DNA of 36,961 nucleotides from an uncultured Eubacteriales bacterium. Lineage in GTDB: Bacteria; Bacillota; Clostridia; Oscillospirales; Oscillospiraceae. Shown here piece after piece: positions 23,910 through 31,175 of the stretch (its first letter is position 1; each line of letters begins with the position of its first letter). Where the stretch lies: the NCBI GenBank assembly GCA_900548625.1, contig URLO01000016.1, forward strand, positions 1 through 36,961. Reading direction: 5' to 3'. A model generated the notes under the pieces. It saw nothing but the letters and a program-made list of their open reading frames with translations. It was not told where the DNA came from and did not search any database. A program made the position numbers and the translations under genes.

Positions 23910-24926
23910 ATGCAGGAGCTGCTGGAAGTGAAGAACCTGTCTGTGAGCTTTGATACGCCTGCGGGCGAGCTGCACGCCGTGCGCGATGTGAGCTTTTCCC
24001 TGAAGTCCGGAGAGGTGCTCGCCATCGTGGGCGAGTCCGGCTGCGGGAAAAGCGTCCTGTGCAAGAGCATCATGAAGCTGCTGCCGCGGACGGCAAAAAT
24101 CAAATCCGGCACCATCACCGCATGCGGCACGGATATCACGCGCTATCGCGAGCGGGACATGAATGCCCTGCGCGGGAAGCTGTTTTCGATGGTCTTTCAG
24201 GACCCGATGACGGCGCTCGACCCCACGATGACGGTCGGCGCACAGATCGCCGAGGCTGTGCGCAGGCACCAGCCGAAGCTCACCGGCGCGCAGACGCAGG
24301 CGCGCGTTTTGGAGCTGATGACGCTGACTGGCATCAGCCGTCCCGCAGAGCGGATGCGGCTGTATCCGTACCATTTTTCCGGCGGTATGCGGCAGCGCGC
24401 CGTGATGGCGATCGCGCTGGCAGGCAGCCCGAAAATCCTGTTTGCAGACGAGCCGACGACGGCGCTGGATGTGACCATTCAGGCACAGATTCTGGATCTT
24501 CTGCGCGAAGTGCAGCAGAAGCTCTCCATGGCCACGGTGTTTGTGACGCATGATCTTGGCGTGGTGGCACATGTGGCGGATCGCGTAGCGGTGATGTATG
24601 CCGGAAAGATCGTCGAGACCGGAACGGCGGAGGAGATCTTCTACGATCCGCGCCACCCGTACACATGGGGGCTGATGCGTTCGCTTCCGGCGCTTTCACA
24701 CGGGAAGAAAACGCTTCCGACCATTCCCGGAATGCCGCCGACGCTGCTCGGTGTTCCGAAGGGCGACGCCTTTGCCTGCCGCAACGAATATGCGCTGGAC
24801 GTGGATTACGAGGAGGAGCCGCCCATGTTCCGCATCACGGATACGCACTACGCGGCGACGTGGCTCCTCGATCCGCGCGCGCCGAAGGTCGTTCCGCCGA
24901 TAGGAGGGCATACCCATGAAGGATGA
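23910..24926 (+). CDS. oppD: Peptide-type ABC transporter ATP-binding protein (OppD/DppD)
   Basis: First of two ATPases powering the importer. The 338 residues have Walker A GESGCGKS (41-48 region), Q-loop VFQDPMTALDPTM, signature FSGGMRQR, Walker B LFADEPTTALD, and the H-loop FVTHDLGVVAH. The C-terminal OppD extension contains HPYTWGLMRSLP and a partial cysteine-poor tail. OppD proteins often bind an Fe-S cluster through several Cys here, and only one (AFACRNEY) is obvious. I chose ATG at 23910, eight bases after AAAGGAG; the GTG at 23892 overlaps that site. It overlaps oppF by 11 bases. Confidence 0.94.
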   Translation: MQELLEVKNLSVSFDTPAGELHAVRDVSFSLKSGEVLAIVGESGCGKSVLCKSIMKLLPRTAKIKSGTITACGTDITRYRERDMNALRGKLFSMVFQDPMTALDPTMTVGAQIAEAVRRHQPKLTGAQTQARVLELMTLTGISRPAERMRLYPYHFSGGMRQRAVMAIALAGSPKILFADEPTTALDVTIQAQILDLLREVQQKLSMATVFVTHDLGVVAHVADRVAVMYAGKIVETGTAEEIFYDPRHPYTWGLMRSLPALSHGKKTLPTIPGMPPTLLGVPKGDAFACRNEYALDVDYEEEPPMFRITDTHYAATWLLDPRAPKVVPPIGGHTHEG

Positions 24927-25821
24927 TATTCTGCTGGACGTCCGGCACCTGACGCATATGTTCCCACTGACAAGAAAGCTCGCGGTGAAGGCCGTGGACG
25001 ATGTTTCGTTCCAGCTCAGACGGGGCGAGATCTTCGGCCTTGTCGGCGAATCCGGCTCGGGAAAATCGACGGCGGCACGCTGCATCATGAACGTCTACCG
25101 CCCCACGAGCGGACAGATCCTCTATAAGGGCATCGACGTCTGCGACCGGGCGGCATTCCGCGCCAACCGGAGGATGCTGCAAACCTCGCGCCAGCTCATT
25201 TTTCAGGACTCCAATTCCAGCCTCGACCAGAAAATGAAGGTCTGCGACATCATTGCCGAGCCGATGCGCATCCACCACATCACGCCGCTGCGCGGAAGCT
25301 ATCGGGCGGAGGCGGAATTTCAGATGTACTATGTGGGGCTTGACCGGGAGTATCTGGACAAGTATCCCTCGGAGCTTTCCGGCGGCCAGCGGCAGCGCGT
25401 GGCGATCGCGCGGGCACTGGCGATGGAGCCGGAGCTTCTGGTGGCAGACGAGCCGATCGCGTCGCTGGACGTATCCATTCAGGCGCAGACCGTGAATCTG
25501 TTCCGCCATTTGCAGCAGGAGCACGGCTTTACGTTCCTGTTCATTGCCCATGACCTTGCCATGGTCGAATTTCTCTGCGACCGCGTGGGCGTCATGTACC
25601 ACGGAAAGCTGGTGGAGGTCGCGCCGGTCGAAGCGCTGTTCGCTTCGCCACTTCACCCCTACACCCGCGCGCTGCTTGCAGCCATGCCGGTGCCCGATCC
25701 GCGTGTGGAGCGCGCAAGAAAAGCGCCGCAGTTTCCAGAGGAGGGCTTCCCGCTTGCGGGCAGTCTGGTCGAGGCTGCGCCGGGACATTTCGTTTTGCAG
25801 GAAGGAGAGGCCTGCCTGTGA
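24916..25821 (+). CDS. oppF: Peptide-type ABC transporter ATP-binding protein (OppF/DppF)
   Basis: Second ATPase of the importer, 301 residues. Walker A GESGSGKST, Q-loop IFQDSNSSLDQKM, signature LSGGQRQR, Walker B LLVADEPIASLD and H-loop FIAHDLAMVEF are intact. The C-terminal HPYTRALLAAMPVPDP fits the oligopeptide family and the segment ends VLQEGEACL, without the multiple Cys seen in some relatives. AGGAGG precedes ATG at 24916, inside oppD. The stop overlaps oppB as GTGA. Confidence 0.94.
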   Translation: MKDDILLDVRHLTHMFPLTRKLAVKAVDDVSFQLRRGEIFGLVGESGSGKSTAARCIMNVYRPTSGQILYKGIDVCDRAAFRANRRMLQTSRQLIFQDSNSSLDQKMKVCDIIAEPMRIHHITPLRGSYRAEAEFQMYYVGLDREYLDKYPSELSGGQRQRVAIARALAMEPELLVADEPIASLDVSIQAQTVNLFRHLQQEHGFTFLFIAHDLAMVEFLCDRVGVMYHGKLVEVAPVEALFASPLHPYTRALLAAMPVPDPRVERARKAPQFPEEGFPLAGSLVEAAPGHFVLQEGEACL

Positions 25822-26825
25822 GAAAACAGAACAAGTTCCTTTATTACGGAAAGAAGCTGCTGGTGCTGCTGCTGAGCGTGCTGGTTCTGTCCGTGGCGGT
25901 GTTCTACGTTTCCCGGCTGGCGCCGGGCGACCCGCTCGTCTCCTATTACGGCGACCGTGTGGAGAAAATGAGCCCGGAGGAGCGGGCTTGGGCGGAGAGC
26001 AAGCTCGGGCTGGACGCGCCGATTTATGTGCAGTATCTCCGCTGGGCGCAGAACGCCCTGCGCGGCGATTTCGGCATCTCGTATAAGTACAAGATGGCGG
26101 TGTCGGACGTCATATCCGGACGTGTCGGAAACACGCTGCTGCTGGGCGGCATCGGATTTGTGCTGATTTTTGCGCTGTCACTGCTGCTCGGCATCCTGTG
26201 CGCGTGGCACGAGGACCGTCCGCTTGACCGCATCATCTGCAAGGTCGGAACGGTGACGAGCTGTATTCCGGAATTCTGGATGTCGCTGGTGCTGATCCTG
26301 CTCTTTGCGATCGAGCTTCGGTGGCTGCCAAGCTCCGGCGCGTACTCCGTCGGAAAGCAGCACGATTTTGCAGACCGCGCCCTGCATCTGATCATGCCGA
26401 TCATCGTGGTCGTGCTGGGGCATCTGTGGTACTACGCATACATGGTGCGCAACCGCATCCTGGAGGAGGTTCGGGCGGACTATGTGCTGCTTGCAAAGTC
26501 GGAGGGGCAGACACGGCGCGCCGTGATGTTCCGTCACTGCCTGCGAAACGCATTCCCGACCTATCTCAGCATCATGGCCATCTCTGTGCCGCATGTGCTG
26601 GGCGGGACCTACGTCGTCGAGATGGTCTTTTCCTATCCCGGCCTTGGCACGCTGGCATATGAGAGCGCGCGGTATCAGGATTACAACCTTCTGATGCTGC
26701 TGAGCCTGATGTCCGGCGTTCTTGTGATCGTGTGCAGCATTCTTGCGCAGATCATCAACGAACAGATCGACCCGCGCTTCCGGGCGGAGCAGGCGATCGA
26801 GACCTCGGAGGTGACGGGCCTATGA
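25818..26825 (+). CDS. oppB: Peptide-type ABC transporter permease (OppB/DppB)
   Basis: First membrane subunit, 335 residues with about six helices. The N-terminal helix (about 12-32) is followed by the periplasmic part with SRLAPGDPLVSYYGD, the family motif LGLDAPIYVQYLRW, and then the EAA-type cytoplasmic loop around RNRILEEVRADYVLLAKSEGQTRR (locator: ADYVLLAKSEGQ), which contacts an ATPase. The GTG start at 25818 overlaps the oppF stop as GTGA with GGAGAG upstream, so translation is coupled. oppC overlaps its end as ATGA. Confidence 0.93.
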   Translation: MRKQNKFLYYGKKLLVLLLSVLVLSVAVFYVSRLAPGDPLVSYYGDRVEKMSPEERAWAESKLGLDAPIYVQYLRWAQNALRGDFGISYKYKMAVSDVISGRVGNTLLLGGIGFVLIFALSLLLGILCAWHEDRPLDRIICKVGTVTSCIPEFWMSLVLILLFAIELRWLPSSGAYSVGKQHDFADRALHLIMPIIVVVLGHLWYYAYMVRNRILEEVRADYVLLAKSEGQTRRAVMFRHCLRNAFPTYLSIMAISVPHVLGGTYVVEMVFSYPGLGTLAYESARYQDYNLLMLLSLMSGVLVIVCSILAQIINEQIDPRFRAEQAIETSEVTGL

Positions 26826-27706
26826 CAAAACAGTTTGAATTGGTCGGCATCCGTCCGGCAGAAGCGCCTGCCCCGGCGAAAAAGAAAAAATGGTATCAGG
26901 GAAGGCCGCTTCTGGCGTCGGCGTTTTTGATCGTGCTCGCCGCAGGCTGCCTGTTCTGCGAGGCCGTCATGACGAAGGACCCGACCTACATGGATCTGCA
27001 GCACTGCATCGCCGCGCCGGGACAGGAGTTCCTGTTCGGCACGGACACAATGGGGCGCGATATTTTCTCAATGATCTGGTACGGCGGACGCATCTCGCTG
27101 TTCATCGGCCTGATCGCGACTGCGATCTCCACGGTCATCGCTGTTGTGTTCGGCGCGGCGAGCGGCTGCGCGCCCGCGTGGCTTGACGATCTGATGATGC
27201 GCCTGACGGAGATCCTGATGAGCGTGCCGAATCTGCTGGTGGTCGTGTTTTTGCAGGCGATCCTCGGCAAGCCGAACGTGCTGAGCCTGTCGCTCGTCAT
27301 CGGCGTGACAAGCTGGACGAGCATTGCGAAGGTGGTGCGCTCAGAGGTGCGCCAGCTCCGCGGCAGCGAGTATGTGGTGGCGGCGCGCTGCATGGGCGGC
27401 GGTTTTTTCCACATCCTGACGCGCCATCTGACGCCGAACTTCTTCTCCTCGATCATGTTCATGGTGGTCATGAACGTGCGCAGCGCCATTGTGGCCGAGT
27501 CAACGCTCAGCTTCATGGGCATCGGCCTGCCGCTGGAGGTCATTTCGTGGGGCAGTATGCTGTCGCTGTCAGAGAAGGCGCTGATGACCGATGCGTGGTG
27601 GATCATCCTGATCCCGGGGCTGTTCCTGGTGGCGACGCTTCTGAGCATCACGAGCATCGGAAACGACCTGCGCCGGCAGGCAAACCGGAAAGAAAGCAAT
27701 TTGTAA
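26822..27706 (+). CDS. oppC: Peptide-type ABC transporter permease (OppC/DppC)
   Basis: Second membrane subunit, 294 residues with about six helices. After a lysine-rich cytoplasmic N terminus and first helix (about 36-52) comes the family hallmark FLFGTDTMGRDIFSMIWYGGRISL (locator: GTDTMGRDIFSM), then the EAA-like loop RGSEYVVAARCMGGG. The ATG at 26822 overlaps the oppB stop as ATGA; an upstream in-frame ATG at 26732 lies within oppB and is not used by homologues. Last gene of the operon, followed by a GC-rich hairpin. Confidence 0.93.
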   Translation: MTKQFELVGIRPAEAPAPAKKKKWYQGRPLLASAFLIVLAAGCLFCEAVMTKDPTYMDLQHCIAAPGQEFLFGTDTMGRDIFSMIWYGGRISLFIGLIATAISTVIAVVFGAASGCAPAWLDDLMMRLTEILMSVPNLLVVVFLQAILGKPNVLSLSLVIGVTSWTSIAKVVRSEVRQLRGSEYVVAARCMGGGFFHILTRHLTPNFFSSIMFMVVMNVRSAIVAESTLSFMGIGLPLEVISWGSMLSLSEKALMTDAWWIILIPGLFLVATLLSITSIGNDLRRQANRKESNL

Positions 27707-27713
27707 CATCATG

Positions 27714-27747
27714 GCGGCCCGGCTGGAGGATGCTCCGGCCGGGCCGC
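27714..27747 (+). terminator. GC-rich hairpin after the peptide-transporter operon
   Basis: GCGGCCCGGCTGGAG (27714-27728) pairs with CTCCGGCCGGGCCGC (27733-27747), with one G-U pair. Only a poor T-run (TGCTTCGTT) follows, so it is a plausible but U-poor terminator, or a 3' stabiliser. Confidence 0.6.
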
Positions 27748-27764
27748 TGCTTCGTTCAAAACGC

Positions 27765-27793
27765 TTTACTTGCCTGCATGGACATGGTAAGAT
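27765..27793 (+). promoter_or_regulatory. Predicted promoter of the two-component system
   Basis: TTTACT (27765-27770) and TAAGAT (27788-27793) are spaced by 17 bases, 60 bases before the response-regulator start. Consensus match only. Confidence 0.5.
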
Positions 27794-27852
27794 AAACGAG
27801 AAAAAGAGCGATGCTGTGCGGGCAGACGCAGGGGCATACGCGGGAGGACGAT

Positions 27853-28524
27853 ATGTTTAAAATACTGATCGCGGAGGATGACCGCGAGCTGCGGCAGCTA
27901 TTTCAGCATGTGCTGGTCAAAAACGGCTACACCGTGACCGGCGTTTCCAACGGCGCCGAGGCGCTCGAGGCCATCGACGCGGGATATTACGATCTGATCA
28001 TTTCCGACATCATGATGCCGAAAATGGACGGCTATGAGCTGGTGCGCGCCATCCGCGAGGCAGGGCAGAACACGCCCGTAATGATGATCACGGCGAAGGA
28101 TGCCTTTGACGATATGCGGCTCGGCTTTCTTTCGGGGACGGATGACTACATGGTAAAGCCTGTGAACGTCAATGAGATGGTGCTGCGCGTGAGCGCGCTG
28201 CTGCGGCGCGCGCAGATGACGAGCGAGCACCGGCAGGTGATCGGCAATACGGTTTTGGAATGCGACTCGCTGACGGTGCGCTCCGGCGGCGAGAGCATGA
28301 CGCTGCCGCAGAAGGAGTTCATGCTGCTGTACAAGATGGTCTCGTTTCCGGGCCGCATTTTTACGCGCCAGCAGCTCATGGATGAGATCTGGGGCTACGA
28401 TTCCGACACGGATACGCACACGGTCGATGTCCACATCGGGCGTCTGCGCGAGCGCTTCCGGGGCAACACGGATTTCCGGATCGTGACCATGCGGGGTGTT
28501 GGATACAAGGTGGTGAAGCAGTGA
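27853..28524 (+). CDS. OmpR/PhoB-family response regulator
   Basis: A 223-residue DNA-binding response regulator. The receiver domain (1-115) has the acidic pair EDD (8-10), phosphoacceptor Asp52 in ISDIMMPKMDG, Thr in MMITAKD and Lys in DYMVKPVN. The winged-helix effector domain (about 128-222) has LPQKEFMLLYKM, RQQLMDEIWG and HTVDVHIGRLRERF. I chose ATG at 27853, five bases after GGGAGG, over an upstream ATG at 27811 that adds non-family residues. The stop overlaps the kinase start as GTGA, so the two are co-translated partners. Target genes are unknown. Confidence 0.94.
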   Translation: MFKILIAEDDRELRQLFQHVLVKNGYTVTGVSNGAEALEAIDAGYYDLIISDIMMPKMDGYELVRAIREAGQNTPVMMITAKDAFDDMRLGFLSGTDDYMVKPVNVNEMVLRVSALLRRAQMTSEHRQVIGNTVLECDSLTVRSGGESMTLPQKEFMLLYKMVSFPGRIFTRQQLMDEIWGYDSDTDTHTVDVHIGRLRERFRGNTDFRIVTMRGVGYKVVKQ

Positions 28525-29552
28525 AGAAAAAGCGAACGGCGCGGTCGACGCTGCGGCTGCGGTTTTTCATCATCTGTCTGACAGAGCTGGTCGTTGTGGA
28601 GATTCTGGCGGAGGCCATCGCGTGGGTGATCCAGCGCTGGCTCGGCGTGACGCCGGATGTGCCGATTTTCGTGTGGGCGATCGTGCTCAGCGTCATCATC
28701 GGCACCGCCATGACCAATTTTCTGACGCGTGCGTTCATCGATCCCATCATGAAGCTGCGCGAGGCGATGCTGGAGGTCGCGGGCGGAAATTTTCATGCGA
28801 CAGCGGTGTGTACGAGCAGGCTGCGCGAAGTGCGCGAGATCTACGACAGCTTCAACCGCATGGTGCGCGAGCTTGGCACGACGGAGACGCTCCAGACCGA
28901 TTTTATTTCCAGCGTCTCACACGAGTTCAAAACGCCGATCAACGCCATCGAGGGCTATGCCGCGCTTTTGCAGGATCACCAGCAGTCTCAGGCGGAGCAG
29001 GAGGTCTATATTGAGAAGATCCTCTTTAACACCCGCCGCCTGTCCACACTGACGGGGAACATTCTGCTGCTGTCCAAGCTGAACAATCAGTCCATCCGGC
29101 CGCAAAAGACACGCTTCCGGCTCGATGAGCAGGTGCGGCAGGCCATTTTGGCGCTGGAACAGAAATGGACGGAAAAAGAACTGGAATTCGATGTGGAGCT
29201 GGACAAGATCGAGTACAGCGGGTATGAGAATCTGCTGGTGCATGTCTGGACGAACCTCATTGACAATGCGGTGAAGTTCACGCCTGCCGGGAGCCTGATC
29301 CGGATGCGCCTTCAGCGCGAGGACGGCGAGCTGCTTTTCACGATCGAAGACAGCGGCCCCGGCATCCCGGAGGGCGAGCAGGAGCGTATTTTCGCAAAAT
29401 TCTATCAGAGCGAGACCTCGCGCGAGGTGGAGGGGAACGGCCTCGGCCTTGCGCTGGTGCGCCAGATCGTGGAGATCAGCGGCGGAAGCGTCACGGTGGA
29501 AAACCTGCCGGAGGCGGGCTGCCGTTTTGCCGTTCGTCTGCCGGAGGCGTGA
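28521..29552 (+). CDS. Membrane sensor histidine kinase with very short extracellular loop
   Basis: A 343-residue kinase paired with the regulator upstream. Two membrane helices (about 13-33 and 45-65) enclose only some ten residues outside, then a HAMP-like linker (about 66-118), a HisKA domain with phosphoacceptor His134 in SSVSHEFKTPI, and an HATPase_c domain with NLIDNAVKFTP (N box), DSGPGIP (G1) and GNGLGLALV (G2). The short loop implies that the signal is sensed in or at the membrane, or through a partner protein, as known for intramembrane-sensing kinases. The GTG start overlaps the regulator stop. Confidence 0.93.
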   Translation: MKKKRTARSTLRLRFFIICLTELVVVEILAEAIAWVIQRWLGVTPDVPIFVWAIVLSVIIGTAMTNFLTRAFIDPIMKLREAMLEVAGGNFHATAVCTSRLREVREIYDSFNRMVRELGTTETLQTDFISSVSHEFKTPINAIEGYAALLQDHQQSQAEQEVYIEKILFNTRRLSTLTGNILLLSKLNNQSIRPQKTRFRLDEQVRQAILALEQKWTEKELEFDVELDKIEYSGYENLLVHVWTNLIDNAVKFTPAGSLIRMRLQREDGELLFTIEDSGPGIPEGEQERIFAKFYQSETSREVEGNGLGLALVRQIVEISGGSVTVENLPEAGCRFAVRLPEA

Positions 29553-29583
29553 GCAGGGGAAGCGGTGCAGCGCAAATAAAAGC

Positions 29584-29613
29584 CGCGGCAGACTCTATTC
29601 GGAGTCTGCCGCG
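29584..29613. terminator. Bidirectional terminator between the sensor kinase and the zinc-ribbon protein gene
   Basis: CGCGGCAGACTC (29584-29595) pairs perfectly with GAGTCTGCCGCG (29602-29613). On the minus strand GGCTTTTATTT follows; on the plus strand a weaker TGTTTGT follows. It serves two convergent genes. Confidence 0.85.
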
Positions 29614-29627
29614 TGTTTGTCTGCTGT

Positions 29628-30914
29628 TCAGTTTTTGATGTTGCAGCGCACGATGCACTCGTAGGTAACGCCCTCGTATTCGGTGCTTACAGTGGTCGTG
29701 CCCTTGGAAACGGCAGTCACAACGCCGTTTTCATCCACGGTGCAGATGCTCTCGTCGCCTGAGGTCCAGACAAGACCGGTGACCTTGCTCCCGTCGGGCT
29801 TCTTGAGCGTCAGCCGGAAGTATTCGCCCTTAATGGACATGGTGACGTCGAAGTTACTGAGCGTGCAGCCCGTGCCGTCGTTATTTTCGGTCGTGCCGCT
29901 GAGATTGCAGCGGACGATGCACTCGAGACTCTGACCGAGTACCTGCACGGTGACGGTCGTGGTGCCGCTTCCGACGGCGGTGATGACGCCGCTGGAGGAA
30001 ACGGTGGCAACGGAGGTGTCCGCGCTGGAGAACAGGAGCTCTGCCTCATCGGGGACGTTCGTGACCAGAAGCGTTGCCTGCTGGTTCGGATAGGTGAAGG
30101 TCATGTCCTCGCTGCTGAGACCGGGCGCGGTGCTCTCGGCGGCCGGATCGCTGTTTGCCGCGGCAAAGTCGCACGTCACAAGACAGACGGCGCTGTATGC
30201 GCCGCAGGTCGCGGTGATCTCGGTCGTGCCGCCGCCGACGGCCATGATCTTGCCCTGCTGGTTGACGGTGGCGACCAGCTCGTCACCGGACGTATAGACG
30301 ACGGTTTCGGTGCAGCCGGCGGGCTCGACGGTCACAGCGACGTTAAAAAACTGCTCGGTCTCCTGAAAGGTCACGCTCGTTGAGTCGAGCCGGATGCCGG
30401 TGCAGGGAACACTGAGATCCTGCGGAATGTCCTCGGTCTCGTCCGGCGTATAATCTTCTTCGTTGATATACTGCTGCTCGGTCGCGCCCTGCGTCTGCGT
30501 TTCGACGGGCTGCTGCACGGTGGGCGCGGGCTGCGCCTCATGCGTCAGAGATACAAAATCGGTAAAATAACCGATGCTGTACAGCGCGAACAGCGCGCCG
30601 GCGATCACAGCCAGAGCCAGCAGCGCGCAGATCAGCCCCATCATCCACTTCGGAATGCCATAGGGGTTGCCGCCTGCGGGCTGCGCCGGTTGCGCCGATT
30701 CTGTACGCGGCTGCCGCATAGAACGCTGCGCGCCTTTTTTGGCGGCGAACTTGCCGCCCTTTGCGGCGCGTGCGCCGGGCTGCTTTTTTTCTGCCTTGGC
30801 CTCTGTACCGGGGATCACCGTCGCCGACGGCGAGGCCGGGCGGCCGCAGATCGGGCAGATCGACTCCTGTGCGGAATACTCCATTCCGCAATATTCACAG
30901 ATCCTCAGATCCAT
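29628..30914 (-). CDS. Zinc-ribbon, single-pass membrane protein with Big2 (Ig-like) domains
   Basis: A 428-residue protein. Residues 5-26 form a zinc ribbon (CEYC, ten residues, CPIC). A basic, Ala/Gly/Pro-rich linker leads to one membrane helix (about 92-117) and an acidic, Gln/Thr-rich stalk. Three bacterial Ig-like (Big2) domains follow: about 168-250, 268-340 and 352-428, each with the ATV/CTV...G.I/V.AVG.GTT.V pattern and ending in C..RC-like strands. The expected topology has the ribbon inside and the Big2 repeats outside. I chose ATG at 30914, seven bases after GGAGG. Function unknown. It is divergent from a receptor-like Ser/Thr kinase and probably linked to it. Confidence 0.88.
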   Translation of the reverse strand: MDLRICEYCGMEYSAQESICPICGRPASPSATVIPGTEAKAEKKQPGARAAKGGKFAAKKGAQRSMRQPRTESAQPAQPAGGNPYGIPKWMMGLICALLALAVIAGALFALYSIGYFTDFVSLTHEAQPAPTVQQPVETQTQGATEQQYINEEDYTPDETEDIPQDLSVPCTGIRLDSTSVTFQETEQFFNVAVTVEPAGCTETVVYTSGDELVATVNQQGKIMAVGGGTTEITATCGAYSAVCLVTCDFAAANSDPAAESTAPGLSSEDMTFTYPNQQATLLVTNVPDEAELLFSSADTSVATVSSSGVITAVGSGTTTVTVQVLGQSLECIVRCNLSGTTENNDGTGCTLSNFDVTMSIKGEYFRLTLKKPDGSKVTGLVWTSGDESICTVDENGVVTAVSKGTTTVSTEYEGVTYECIVRCNIKN

Positions 30915-30999
30915 CAAAAAACCTCCAATTTTACGTATGGGCGGGAATCATCTGAAAAAAACACCCGCCGAATATGGTTCACTGAACAACACTTTTTTA

Positions 31000-31028
31000 A
31001 CTATACCACAGAATTCTCCATATTCCAA
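31000..31028 (-). promoter_or_regulatory. Predicted promoter of the zinc-ribbon/Big2 gene
   Basis: On the minus strand TTGGAA (31028-31023) and TATAGT (31005-31000) are spaced by 17 bases. Good consensus match, 85 bases before the start. Confidence 0.6.
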
Positions 31029-31037
31029 GTGGATGTC

Positions 31038-31054
31038 GCAATATATCGTATTGC
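31038..31054. promoter_or_regulatory. Palindrome between divergent promoters (possible operator)
   Basis: GCAATA (31038-31043), five bases, TATTGC (31049-31054). It overlaps the -35 box of the kinase promoter and lies ten bases upstream of the -35 box of the divergent gene, a good place for a shared regulator. Confidence 0.45.
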
Positions 31055-31079
31055 AATTTTCATAAAAATGTCCTAAAAT
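31051..31079 (+). promoter_or_regulatory. Predicted promoter of the Ser/Thr kinase gene
   Basis: TTGCAA (31051-31056) and TAAAAT (31074-31079) are spaced by 17 bases, about 100 bases before the TTG start. Confidence 0.6.
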
Positions 31080-31175
31080 AAGAAGCATCATAAACTCAGG
31101 ACGTGTGCCCATATCCGCATCCGTCCGTCAACCCCTGTGCGGAGCACCGCGCAGGCATGTAAGGAGGCGAAGTAT

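Noticed and set aside
22305..24656. Open frame of 783 codons opposite oppA-oppD
   Set aside because: Shadow of two strongly supported genes; no family features.
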